Shown here: positions 1 through 7,601 of the stretch, one piece after another
Position numbering within the stretch: position 1 is the first letter of the stretch
Layout of the letters: each line of letters starts with the position of its first letter
Assembly: GCA_013375495.1 (NCBI GenBank)
Contig: JABXKC010000042.1
Coordinates: 1 to 25,639 of the forward strand
Direction: 5' to 3'
Length of the DNA stretch: 25,639 nucleotides
From: Promethearchaeota archaeon
GTDB taxonomy: Archaea > Asgardarchaeota > Lokiarchaeia > Sigynarchaeales > SOKP01
Notes under the pieces: model-generated
What the model was told of the DNA's origin: nothing
What the model saw: the letters and a program-made list of their open reading frames with translations, nothing else
The model's database searches: none
Translations under genes and position numbers: made by a program

Positions 1-828
1 AACAAAGCAATGACTACCAAAGTAGTTCATACTTTGATGAATTTACTTGATAACGAAAATAATTTGATGAAATTATCTAATTTTGAAAGAACGATAGATG
101 AACATTTTCGCAAGATTCCTATTGACAAGGAAATGGAACCTTTGAGGGTTTGTTATACGGGGGAAATCCAAGTCATGTTGGAGAAATGGGTTAATTATGA
201 TCTGATGGGAGAATTAGGCGTTATGGGTATCGAGGTTCACAAGCAGTATGATGTCTTTGATTGGGTCATGTACAAACTTGACGCCAGCAAACGAAGAAGA
301 CGGCTTGAACATAGTGCAAGAGAGTATATTCCAATGGATATTGGTGGAGAAGCAGTATGGAACATGGGAAGTTATCTTGAATCTCAAGAAAAAGGTTTTG
401 ATGGTTTTGTCCATGTATTCCCGTTTACTTGCCTCCCCGAAATATCTTTTATGGGAATGTTAGAAGCTGAGAAAAACATGGACAAGTTTTACCTGCCCCA
501 CATTCATTTTAGTCTTGATGGAAGTTCTGGTTTTGAAGGACTTAGAACAAGAATCGAAGCATTTCATGATTTAATGGTTGGCAACAAGAAAACTAATCCA
601 TTGTTTAGAGATGCCAAGTATGTGATCCCGGATGAAATACAGAATATATATTTTAAGCCGAAATCTAATTTTGAATATTTCCTGTCTAGTATTGAAACCC
701 CAATGTCAAAGGTTTTAACAATGCTGAATCCATCAAAGAAATTAGATATAGGATTCGCCGTTAAGAATGGACTCGAGTTTTTTTCAAGAAATTCGTTTTT
801 GGATCTCGGATCTCTTTTTAACCTTTGA
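1..828 (+). CDS. DUF2229/COG3580-family protein (2-hydroxyacyl-CoA dehydratase-related), 5' end outside the window
   Basis: The reading frame is open from base 1, so the ATG at 10 is probably internal and the gene is 5'-truncated by the window. It aligns along most of its length with the C-terminal half of the next gene. Shared blocks include 'PMDIGGEA' (residues 108-115 counted from that ATG), 'GFDGFVH' (129-135), a single cysteine in 'FTCLPE' (C141) and 'GFEGLRTRIEAFHDLM'. This family is related to the dehydratase D-component/HgdA-HgdB fold, in which cysteines hold an iron-sulfur cluster next to an ATP-driven activase. The N-terminal half, which carries the other cysteines in the paralogue, is not visible here. 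A C-terminal tail of about 60 residues has no counterpart in the paralogue. The exact reaction is unknown. Confidence 0.75.
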   Translation, partial: NKAMTTKVVHTLMNLLDNENNLMKLSNFERTIDEHFRKIPIDKEMEPLRVCYTGEIQVMLEKWVNYDLMGELGVMGIEVHKQYDVFDWVMYKLDASKRRRRLEHSAREYIPMDIGGEAVWNMGSYLESQEKGFDGFVHVFPFTCLPEISFMGMLEAEKNMDKFYLPHIHFSLDGSSGFEGLRTRIEAFHDLMVGNKKTNPLFRDAKYVIPDEIQNIYFKPKSNFEYFLSSIETPMSKVLTMLNPSKKLDIGFAVKNGLEFFSRNSFLDLGSLFNL

Positions 829-1109
829 GAGGCAATTTTGTTATAAAAGTTTCTTTTCCAAATATGTATATATATATATCTTACCTCTAATAAACACAAA
901 TTAGACGTTAATATGAGAAAGCATACCTTAGATCTGTTATCTAGTAAAATCTCTTTGGAGGAGATTATTAAATATTGTTGAAATTTTTATTAAAAGTATC
1001 ATACGATTGATAATCTGTTTATAATGGGTAAATTTTTATTTTAGAGTGGGTTATTTGATTTCATAGTTTTGATCAAATACTTGACTAGGTAAAATTTCTT
1101 AGAATTAAA

Positions 1110-2300
1110 ATGTTAATTTCCTTCCCTAATATGGGCCCCAATTGGGTCGCCTTTAAAACGCTCTTTACAAGCCTTGATTTAGATGTGGTCGTTCCTGATC
1201 CAACAAATCGTGAGGCAATCAAAATCGGCGTTAAGCAATCTCCAGAGTTCGTTTGTTTTCCATTCAAGGCGACAATAGGGGATTTTGTAAACGCAATTGG
1301 GAAAGGAGCAGATACATTAGTCATGGCGATTGACTGTGGACCTTGTAGGTTTGGATTTTATGCTTCCGTGCAGGAGAGAATTCTAAAGGATATGGGATAT
1401 AAGAATATAACATTAATACCCCTTGACCAGGCCGATCTGCTTGAATTTAACTGGGTAAAAACGCTCCAAGAAGTTAGTGGAAGAAGAGATTTATTTATTT
1501 ATTCTAAATTTGTAAAAGCAATAATTTTCTTTTTGAAAAAAGCCAAACTATTAAACGATATTCAAACAGCTGAAGGCATATTTCGAGCATATGAACGAAA
1601 TCAAGGGGATACAACCACTATTGTTAACAATTTATTAACAAAACTCGATGAAGCTAACACGTTGCCTATCCTAAGAAATTTTAAGAAAGAAATCAAAGAA
1701 GATTTTAATAGCTTAGATATTGATAAAAACCGAAGTCCTCTCAAGGTGGGTGTATCGGGTGAGATTCACATTAGTTTAGAACCTTATGTGAACCTTGATA
1801 TTAGAAGGAAACTAGGTGAAATGCAAATTGAAATTCATCAATCTCTAAGCCTTTATGATTGGGTTGTGCACAAATTTCACCTTAATTATCACAGAAAATG
1901 GTTGGAGCATCTTTCGCGTCCATACATGCCCATGGACATTGGCGGAGAGGCGCAATGGGTTTTAGGAGAATATATCGATAAAGCTCAAGCGGGGTTTGAC
2001 GGCTTTGTACATGAATATCCGTTCTTGTGTATGCCAGAGGTGACTGCTCGAACTATTATAACTAATAAACTCAAAAAAATCTACGATCTCCCTATCATAT
2101 ACTTCTCTTTTGATGAACAATCTGGGATGGAGGGATTTCGTACCAGGCTCGAAGCCTTCTCCGACCTAATGCATGGTCGTAGGAATAAAGAAATTAATAA
2201 TAATGCTAAATTCATATCAAATGGTAACAAAAAGATATATCCTCATTATGGAGATGTATTTTACAACGAGTGTTATCAATTAATACAAAATTCGGTTTAA
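1110..2300 (+). CDS. DUF2229/COG3580-family iron-sulfur protein, partner of the downstream activase
   Basis: This 396-residue protein starts directly with the family's N-terminal strand ('ISFPNMGPN'), so the ATG at 1110 is a good start. Four cysteines sit where the family places cluster ligands: C49 ('PEFVCFPFK'), C76 and C79 ('DCGPCRFGFY') and C307 ('YPFLCMPE'). The segment 'PMDIGGEAQW' (274-283) is shared with the upstream paralogue. Homologues are annotated as acyl-CoA dehydratase activase-related or nucleotide-binding proteins, and are related to the cluster-bearing subunits of 2-hydroxyacyl-CoA dehydratases and double-cubane proteins. The activase gene begins 12 bases after its stop, as expected for an ATP-dependent low-potential electron donor and its acceptor. 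No A/B dehydratase subunits lie nearby, so a fermentation role cannot be assumed. Family assignment is firm; function is inferred. Confidence 0.8.
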   Translation: MLISFPNMGPNWVAFKTLFTSLDLDVVVPDPTNREAIKIGVKQSPEFVCFPFKATIGDFVNAIGKGADTLVMAIDCGPCRFGFYASVQERILKDMGYKNITLIPLDQADLLEFNWVKTLQEVSGRRDLFIYSKFVKAIIFFLKKAKLLNDIQTAEGIFRAYERNQGDTTTIVNNLLTKLDEANTLPILRNFKKEIKEDFNSLDIDKNRSPLKVGVSGEIHISLEPYVNLDIRRKLGEMQIEIHQSLSLYDWVVHKFHLNYHRKWLEHLSRPYMPMDIGGEAQWVLGEYIDKAQAGFDGFVHEYPFLCMPEVTARTIITNKLKKIYDLPIIYFSFDEQSGMEGFRTRLEAFSDLMHGRRNKEINNNAKFISNGNKKIYPHYGDVFYNECYQLIQNSV

Positions 2301-2312
2301 TGGTAAGTATAA

Positions 2313-3338
2313 ATGGAAGAAGTTATTGAAAAAGTAGTTGAAGAAAAAGAAAAAAAGGATGCGTTCCTTGGAATTGACATAGGAAGTGTTAGTTGTAAAT
2401 TTGTGTTAATGGACACTGATGGGAATTTATTAACGAGCGTATTTCTACGAAATCGAGGTTCTCCCATTGATTCAGCAAAAGCGGGGATGGGGGAATTACG
2501 AGAAAAAATCGAACAGAGTGAAAATTTACACGAGTATGCAATACGATGTTGTGGTACGACTGGATCGGCAAGATATTTAACAAAAGCTATCGTAGGTGCA
2601 GACCTCGCGAAAACGGAGATAATTGCTCACGCAGTGGCTGCTCAGACTATGTATCCAGATGTTAGAACAATATTAGAAATCGGAGGCCAGGATTCTAAAA
2701 TAATCCTCTTGCGAGATGGAATAATTATAGATTTTGCCATGAATTCTGTTTGTGCAGCTGGAACGGGATCGTTTCTTGATCACCAAGCAGCGCGTCTAGG
2801 GATTGCCATAGAAGAGTTTGGAGATTATGCTATAATATCCAAAAATCCCGTGAGTATTGCTGGAAGGTGTACTGTTTTTGCGGAATCTGATATGATTCAT
2901 AAACAAAACGCGGGTTATTCTAAAGCGGATATAATTGCGGGATTATGTGATTCGCTCGTTCGTAACTATATGAACAATGTTGGAAAAGGAAAAGATTTAG
3001 AGGAGCCGATTGTCTTTCAGGGAGGAGTATCGTATAATCAAGGAATTATAGAAGCTTTCGAGAGACATTTAGGGTGTAAGGTTATTGTTCCTAAATATAA
3101 CGTATTGATGGGTGCTCTTGGAATGGCAATACTCGTCCGAGATTATTATATAGAACACGAACACGAAACTGAATTTAGAGGTCTTGAGGTATCTGAAATT
3201 GAGTTTACCACATCAGCATTTAATTGCGGCGATTGCCCAAACAATTGCGAAATAGTTCAAGTAAAGATGCCTGAATATGGAAATAAAGTAATTGCCCGTT
3301 GGGGTTCCCGATGTGGTAAGTGGGATCAATTAACTTAA
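2313..3338 (+). CDS. Acyl-CoA dehydratase activase-type ATPase (BadF/BadG/HgdC family) with a C-terminal cysteine motif
   Basis: ASKHA-fold ATPase of the CoA-enzyme activase family, which couples ATP hydrolysis to one-electron reduction of a partner iron-sulfur protein. Visible are the phosphate-1 loop 'GIDIGSVSCKF' (20-30), the second nucleotide loop 'EIGGQDSKI' (122-130), cysteine C147 in 'NSVCAAGTGSFLD' and C186 in 'GRCTVFAESD'. In characterised homodimeric activases the two equivalent cysteines per subunit bind one [4Fe-4S] cluster at the dimer interface. The adenosine motif 'FQGGVSYNQG' (235-244) and the terminal 'GALGMAIL' are present. Beyond residue 290 there is an extra tail with C305, C308, C312 and C334, which could hold a second metal site. 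The N-terminus is a charged, helix-like stretch (residues 1-16). It lies 12 bases after the DUF2229 gene and probably acts on that protein. Confidence 0.88.
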   Translation: MEEVIEKVVEEKEKKDAFLGIDIGSVSCKFVLMDTDGNLLTSVFLRNRGSPIDSAKAGMGELREKIEQSENLHEYAIRCCGTTGSARYLTKAIVGADLAKTEIIAHAVAAQTMYPDVRTILEIGGQDSKIILLRDGIIIDFAMNSVCAAGTGSFLDHQAARLGIAIEEFGDYAIISKNPVSIAGRCTVFAESDMIHKQNAGYSKADIIAGLCDSLVRNYMNNVGKGKDLEEPIVFQGGVSYNQGIIEAFERHLGCKVIVPKYNVLMGALGMAILVRDYYIEHEHETEFRGLEVSEIEFTTSAFNCGDCPNNCEIVQVKMPEYGNKVIARWGSRCGKWDQLT

Positions 3339-3365
3339 TTAAAGATTCGAGGAAAAAAAAAAATA

Positions 3366-3560
3366 ATGTCAGATTTTTTTAATCAACTGAAGCACTTAGG
3401 AGAGGAATTTCTTGAGTCGCTTCAACATAAAACGAAATTATCAACAATTTTTGATATTTACTTAGAAAAAGTAATCCCTTCGTTTGTTTCCGAAAAAGAG
3501 TTAAAAGAATATTACGAGAGACGGATGGAGGAAGTTAGTAATTTTATAAATAAATTATAA
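3366..3560 (+). CDS. Small helical protein, unknown function
   Basis: A 64-residue acidic-to-neutral protein with predicted amphipathic helices and no cysteines or membrane segment. I do not recognise a family. It sits 27 bases after the activase and 13 bases before the PlsC-like gene in the same direction. A purine-rich GAGGA stretch lies about 12 bases before its ATG. The position between two co-directional genes, and a second small helical gene after the PlsC-like gene, make it a plausible accessory or stabilising partner for one of them. Real coding status rests on operon context and a reasonable start, not on homology. Confidence 0.55.
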   Translation: MSDFFNQLKHLGEEFLESLQHKTKLSTIFDIYLEKVIPSFVSEKELKEYYERRMEEVSNFINKL

Positions 3561-3573
3561 AGGAGATAAAAAA

Positions 3574-4269
3574 ATGGTTGAAACATCAACGGAAGAAAAA
3601 GAAACAAAAGGAAAAGATAAGGTAGTAAGTAAGGATTTGATGAAAGATTTGTTATACGCAGTTACAAAAGGGTTAGGAGGATTTGGTTTAGAAGCATTCG
3701 CCGATTTGAAGATACAAGGCAAGGAGAATGTACCAATCATAGGGAAAGCTATTTTAACTACAATAAGTGATAATACATTAAGAGATCTAGCAATTATTAG
3801 TCAAGTTTCTGGACGTAGGATTCACTTCATGGTTCATCATAAATTAATGAAGCATCAAGTCTATGGTCCTGTTCTGAAATTGTTAGGAATGTTTCGTAGC
3901 ACTCTTGATAAAGATGATACTATCCCTATTGATAAAGTTTTTCACTATCTCAACGAAGTTGGAGATCTTGTAGCTATGACCCCAGAATCGAAGTTGACTC
4001 CGGAGGTTCAAGTAAAGGCGATGGCAGGCATTATTAAATTTGCTGTTGCGGCAATGGCTCCTATTATTCCAATAGCAATTTATACCGAAAAAGCGCGGAT
4101 TTTAAATACATTTAGTACAACAGGAATACGAGTGAAAATTGGAACTCCACTTAAGGTAGAAAAACGATTAACTCGTGAGAAATACCGAAATGAGAGATAT
4201 GAACTTGCTGAGGATATAATTAAGATTATAGATTCCCTTAAAGTTCACCCCGAAGCAGAAGAAGAATAA
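3574..4269 (+). CDS. PlsC-like (LPLAT-fold) acyltransferase homologue with degenerate catalytic motifs
   Basis: The 231-residue sequence follows the layout of 1-acylglycerol-3-phosphate acyltransferases: an entry block 'GKENVPIIGKAIL' (49-61), the motif I position, a 'GPVLKLLGMFRSTLDKDD' stretch (98-115) matching the family's 'lG..pvdR' block, and a motif IV-like 'MAPIIPIAIYTE' (161-172). In active enzymes motif I is NHx4D; here it reads 'SDNTLRD' (65-71), so the catalytic histidine is aspartate (D66). Motif III, normally FPEGTRS, reads 'TPESKLT' (136-142). The protein is therefore probably not an active acyltransferase, or uses altered chemistry. The charged N-terminus (1-20) precedes the fold. 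AGGAG at 3561-3565 lies 8 bases before the ATG. It belongs to the activase operon. Family assignment is moderately firm; loss of activity is inferred. Confidence 0.72.
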   Translation: MVETSTEEKETKGKDKVVSKDLMKDLLYAVTKGLGGFGLEAFADLKIQGKENVPIIGKAILTTISDNTLRDLAIISQVSGRRIHFMVHHKLMKHQVYGPVLKLLGMFRSTLDKDDTIPIDKVFHYLNEVGDLVAMTPESKLTPEVQVKAMAGIIKFAVAAMAPIIPIAIYTEKARILNTFSTTGIRVKIGTPLKVEKRLTREKYRNERYELAEDIIKIIDSLKVHPEAEEE

Positions 4270-4285
4270 AAGTGAGGTAATAAAA

Positions 4286-4549
4286 ATGGAAAATAATCAA
4301 AACCCAGAATTGGATAAGATTGATAACACTTTGAAAGAGCTTAATAAACAACTTAAGCAAAGAAAAGAAGATCTTATAAATGAGCTAAAAGAAGTTAATG
4401 ATTGTGAAGTTTACTTAGAACCTGATAAAAAAATGAGCGAATTTATAGGAGATATTTTCTATAAATCTATGAAGAACTTATTTGATGTAGGTAGCAAGCT
4501 TGCGAAGAGTTTAACAAGTGAATTTCTACCTGAAACGAATGATAAATAG
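4286..4549 (+). CDS. Small coiled-coil protein, unknown function
   Basis: An 87-residue protein with a strongly charged heptad-like helix at about residues 9-40, rich in Leu, Lys and Glu, followed by a more hydrophobic helix (about 50-80). No family is recognised. GAGGT at 4274-4278 is a good ribosome-binding site, 7 bases before the ATG. It is the last gene of the plus-strand run and lies 16 bases after the PlsC-like gene, which it may bind. Confidence 0.6.
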   Translation: MENNQNPELDKIDNTLKELNKQLKQRKEDLINELKEVNDCEVYLEPDKKMSEFIGDIFYKSMKNLFDVGSKLAKSLTSEFLPETNDK

Positions 4550-4606
4550 GTTTACGATACAGATTAGCACTTGAGATCATTCAAATCCAATAAAAAAGCA
4601 TAGTTT

Positions 4607-5206
4607 TCAGTTAGTGGTATTCCAATTTACATAAATTAAAAATTTAAAAGATTTTCCCTTATACTCACCATCACTAATAGCTTCGGATACAAATCCGTTG
4701 TGTTCGTGCCAATAAATAGATGCTAAATTCTTTATAGGTATCTCAACAATAAAAGCAACAATGGGTGTGTTTAAGGCTTGTAAGGCTTTTTTAAAAATCA
4801 TTGTTCCAATTCCTTTACGCTGATAATCTGGTAAGATACTAATCTGATCTAAATAAGCAAATTCCGTATCTTCATTAAGAAGTAATTCTCGTGATTTAGT
4901 ATTTTCGGTGATTAAGTTTCCTAAAACATCTCGTACTTTTCTAACATCATAGATGTGTCTATGAATACTTGCAAATCCTATAATGACTCCATTATCTTCT
5001 TTAGCTATATAAATATCGATATAAGGATTTTCAACGAGTTTTTTGTAGTATTTCTTGTCTACCTCTTTTCTCAAAAAACCTTTTTTCTCTAGTAATTCTC
5101 TTTGTTCTTCTGTAATTTTATCGAAATCACGAATTTCAATTAAATTTTGCATAAGTGCCTGGTGGACACCAGAAACATCATCTAAACTAGCAATTTGAAT
5201 TAACAT
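4607..5206 (-). CDS. GNAT-family N-acetyltransferase
   Basis: A 199-residue acetyltransferase of the GCN5-related family. Motif A is clear: strand 'YLDQISILPDYQ' followed by the acetyl-CoA pyrophosphate loop 'QRKGIG' (129-134) and helix 'TMIFKKALQAL'. Motif B is 'ASIYWHEHNGF' (162-172). The substrate, whether a small amine or a protein N-terminus or lysine, cannot be told from sequence. The gene is convergent with the activase operon (57 bases between stops) and is downstream of the minus-strand gene at 5316-5804, but a T-run between them suggests separate transcription. Confidence 0.88.
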   Translation of the reverse strand: MLIQIASLDDVSGVHQALMQNLIEIRDFDKITEEQRELLEKKGFLRKEVDKKYYKKLVENPYIDIYIAKEDNGVIIGFASIHRHIYDVRKVRDVLGNLITENTKSRELLLNEDTEFAYLDQISILPDYQRKGIGTMIFKKALQALNTPIVAFIVEIPIKNLASIYWHEHNGFVSEAISDGEYKGKSFKFLIYVNWNTTN

Positions 5207-5260
5207 TTTCTTCCTAATGTTTTTCCCATTTTAAACACCCTCTAAATTTTAAAAACAATT

Positions 5261-5300
5261 AAAAAAATTTTTATTTTTTTTTTTCCCCTTAAAAAGGAGA
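5261..5300 (-). terminator. Probable terminator and promoter zone between two minus-strand genes
   Basis: Read on the minus strand, an imperfect short hairpin (CTCCTT/AAGGGG around 5284-5299) is followed by an A-run and then seven T residues (5261-5267). Archaeal termination commonly uses T-runs. The AT-rich stretch 5240-5260 may serve as the promoter of the acetyltransferase gene. Confidence 0.35.
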
Positions 5301-5315
5301 AAATAAAATTTGCTT

Positions 5316-5804
5316 TTAATATCTTGTTCTTGAAGCTTGAATTCGTAGTTTTGCTTTAGTCTGTTCTTTACTGTCCTGTAATACAACATACCGGGTCTTA
5401 GAAGGAAGAATTATTTCGTATACTTCTTCTGCGATTGTTTCATCTTTCTTTAAATGGTCTTGCTCTCTTAATATGATTTTTACTCTTTCTACGGCCTCAG
5501 CTCCTGCTTTTACCGTTTTAAATTGACTCCATATGTTCATATCTGCTTTAGATGTAAAGTTTTGATTTCTTTGAAGCTTCATATTTCCCTTATTTGGAAA
5601 TCTCGATTTAAAGACTTTCGGACCGTCCGCTTTGAAATAGAACTCGCCACGCCATCCCATTATATCGTAATCTTTAAGAGTTTTTAGGCTCATTAAATCA
5701 ATACTAATAAGATAGCGTTCCTTTTCTTCTCCGACTTGGTCTTGTTCAAAATTCTGGTCCTTAGCGTATGTTTTTTTACCTTTTGCGTAATATCTTCTAG
5801 ACAT
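5316..5804 (-). CDS. Basic protein of unknown function, possibly a C2-like beta-sandwich
   Basis: A 162-residue protein with a lysine/tyrosine-rich N-terminus (1-20, 'MSRRYYAKGKKTYAK') and no membrane segment or cysteine. From about residue 30 it alternates short hydrophobic strands: 'RYLISIDLMSLKTL', 'WRGEFYFKADG', 'VERVKIILREQDHL' and 'VYEIIL'. The order and the '..ILREQDHLKKDETIAEEV' stretch are reminiscent of C2 domains, where an acidic loop follows a similar strand, but most calcium-binding aspartates are not evident. I do not recognise the family with certainty. It is divergent from the corrinoid methyltransferase operon across a 226-base gap. The C-terminus is again basic ('ASRTRY'). 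Confidence 0.6.
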   Translation of the reverse strand: MSRRYYAKGKKTYAKDQNFEQDQVGEEKERYLISIDLMSLKTLKDYDIMGWRGEFYFKADGPKVFKSRFPNKGNMKLQRNQNFTSKADMNIWSQFKTVKAGAEAVERVKIILREQDHLKKDETIAEEVYEIILPSKTRYVVLQDSKEQTKAKLRIQASRTRY

Positions 5805-6017
5805 AATAAATCACTTCTACAATATCTAATTATTTGAGATTTTGATTTTAAATTTAATATAGTTTAAGAGTTTATATTTCTTTTTTAGTTAAATAATCTG
5901 ATAATAATGGAATAATAATACGGAGCACAGAAGATAAAAACTTTCTATGCTCTTCTGAAATCCGAAATTTTAATTAGTTAACCAAGATAATGTTAAAATT
6001 ATACAGAAAAAGTTTTT

Positions 6018-6033
6018 AGGAGATAATAAATTG
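6018..6033 (+). promoter_or_regulatory. Ribosome-binding site defining a TTG start
   Basis: AGGAGA at 6018-6023 lies 7 bases before TTG at 6031. No in-frame ATG fits better before the first helix of the corrinoid protein, so the unusual start codon is supported. Confidence 0.7.
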
Positions 6034-6678
6034 ACTCAGGAGCAATTTTATAAGGAAATTTCTGACGCTATTGTAAATTTAGAAAAGGAAAAAGCCATCG
6101 AACTAGCAAATAGGGCTGTAAATGAAAATATGAAATTACTCGAAGTAATTGAAAAAGGATATGGAGATGGAATCCGCAGAATTGGAGATTTATGGGAAGA
6201 AGGAGAATTTTTCCTTCCCGAATTAATGCTTGGTGGTACAATAATGCAAGAGGCTATGGATGTTCTCTTACCGAAGTTAAAAAGCAGCGGAGAAAACTTA
6301 AATTTAGGAACTGTAGTGATAGCGACAATAGAAGGAGACATTCATTCGATTGGAAAGACTATCGTAGGTACAATGTTAAGTGCTAATGGTTTTGAAGTAT
6401 ACGACTTAGGCGCGGATATTCCTGCTGAGAAAATCATTGATACTGCTATTGAAAAGAATGCTGAGGTAATTGGGGTTTCTGCATTGCTTACTACCACCAT
6501 GTTTGGTCAAAAAAACGTAGTTGATATTTTGGAGAAAAAAGGGATAAGAAATAAATTTAAAGTTATCATTGGAGGAGCTCCCGTTAATAGATCATGGACT
6601 GAAGAATGCAAAGCAGACGGGTTCGCTGGTAGCGCTGTAGAGGCTGTCAAATTAGTTAAAGAATTATTGAATAAATGA
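6031..6678 (+). CDS. Methyltransferase cognate corrinoid protein (MttC/MtmC-like cobalamin-binding protein)
   Basis: A 215-residue two-domain protein of the methyltransferase-associated corrinoid family. Residues 1-90 form the four-helix cap domain typical of MetH and MtmC/MttC proteins. The Rossmann-like B12 domain has the signature 'EGDIHSIGK' (101-109), where H105 is the expected lower ligand to cobalt, with D103 and G108 of DxHxxG. Later B12 contacts are 'SALLTTTM' and 'IIGGAPV'. The corrinoid cofactor carries a methyl group as Co(III)-CH3 between two methyltransferases. Translation starts at TTG. The gene leads an operon with a homocysteine S-methyltransferase-type protein (25-base gap) and an MttB homologue. 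No obvious RamA-type reactivating protein is in the window. Confidence 0.93.
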   Translation: MTQEQFYKEISDAIVNLEKEKAIELANRAVNENMKLLEVIEKGYGDGIRRIGDLWEEGEFFLPELMLGGTIMQEAMDVLLPKLKSSGENLNLGTVVIATIEGDIHSIGKTIVGTMLSANGFEVYDLGADIPAEKIIDTAIEKNAEVIGVSALLTTTMFGQKNVVDILEKKGIRNKFKVIIGGAPVNRSWTEECKADGFAGSAVEAVKLVKELLNK

Positions 6679-6703
6679 AAATCAATTAATAGGGGTAAAA
6701 ATT

Positions 6704-7585
6704 ATGTTATTTCACGATTGGTTAAAAGATGATTCCAAAATCGTATTATTTGACGGAGGAATGGGATCAGAAATATTCAAACGTGGTATTAAGCCCGGGA
6801 AGCTTCCTGATATGCTTAATATCGAGAAACCTGACATCATCTATGAAATTCATAAAGCATATTATGATGTAGGAGCAGATATGTGCCAGTCTAACACTTT
6901 TGGAGCAAGTTTTATAAACCTACAAACCTATAAAGTGGAAAATCAAATTGAAGAAATAAATGAACAAGCATTAGAAATCATCAAAAAAGCTTGTCCTCCC
7001 AATCATTTAATTGTTGCTGATATTGGTCCGTCTGGGCAATTTAGACCTCCCGTAGGTAAAGCTACACCAGATCTATGGGTATCAAGCTTCACAAAACAAG
7101 CAAATATTTTAGAAAATGGAGTAGATCTTTGGCACATTGAAACAATGTCCGATATTGAAGAAATGGTCGCTGCAATAGAAGCGATAAGGAGTATTTCAAC
7201 AAAACCAATAATCAGTTCCATGACTTATAAACAAACAAAGAAAGGTTTTTTTACTATAATGGGCGATTCATTAGAAAAATGCGTACAGATACAAGAAAAT
7301 GCAAATGTTGATGTAATTGGTGCTAACTGTACACTAGGATCTGATGAGATGGTACACTTAATAAAAGAATTAAAAAACCTTACTAATAGACCGATTTCAG
7401 CAAAACCAAACGCTGGGCAACCAAGAATCGATAGTAATAATAGGGCACATTATGACCAACCCATTAAGGATTTTGTTAGTGATATTCACGAAATAATTCA
7501 ATTGGGTGCTAAAGTTGTGGGGGGATGCTGTGGAACATCTCCAGATACGATACATGAAATTAGAAAAATGATTGATTCATTATAA
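6704..7585 (+). CDS. Homocysteine S-methyltransferase family protein (zinc-dependent; MetH N-terminal module/BHMT type)
   Basis: A 293-residue stand-alone TIM-barrel protein of the S-methyl_trans family. Evidence includes the N-terminal 'LFDGGMGSEIFKRG' (15-28), 'QSNTFGAS' (62-69), C209 in 'GANCTLG' and the C275-C276 pair in 'VGGCCGTSP'. The three cysteines match the zinc ligands that activate homocysteine thiolate in BHMT and in the first module of methionine synthase. It lacks the methyltetrahydrofolate, B12 and reactivation modules of full MetH. Directly after a free corrinoid protein and before an MttB homologue, it is the likely methyl acceptor enzyme of this operon, making methionine or methylating another thiol. 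'AGGGGT' at 6691-6696 is a reasonable ribosome-binding site. Direct use of a small-molecule methyl donor without the corrinoid protein remains possible. Confidence 0.9.
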   Translation: MLFHDWLKDDSKIVLFDGGMGSEIFKRGIKPGKLPDMLNIEKPDIIYEIHKAYYDVGADMCQSNTFGASFINLQTYKVENQIEEINEQALEIIKKACPPNHLIVADIGPSGQFRPPVGKATPDLWVSSFTKQANILENGVDLWHIETMSDIEEMVAAIEAIRSISTKPIISSMTYKQTKKGFFTIMGDSLEKCVQIQENANVDVIGANCTLGSDEMVHLIKELKNLTNRPISAKPNAGQPRIDSNNRAHYDQPIKDFVSDIHEIIQLGAKVVGGCCGTSPDTIHEIRKMIDSL

Positions 7586-7601
7586 AAATTAAGAGTAGAG
7601 T

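Noticed and set aside
846..880. TATATATA run after the first gene as a promoter for the second
   Set aside because: It lies about 230 bases before the next start; nothing else supports it over other AT-rich stretches.
913..981. 22-codon reading frame in the gap between the two DUF2229 genes
   Set aside because: Too short, with no ribosome-binding site and no recognised family; not better than chance in AT-rich DNA.
6048..6341. Minus-strand frame within the corrinoid protein gene, and similar antisense frames within the MttB, oxidoreductase and aminotransferase genes
   Set aside because: They are shadows of well-supported genes, with low-complexity translations and no start context.
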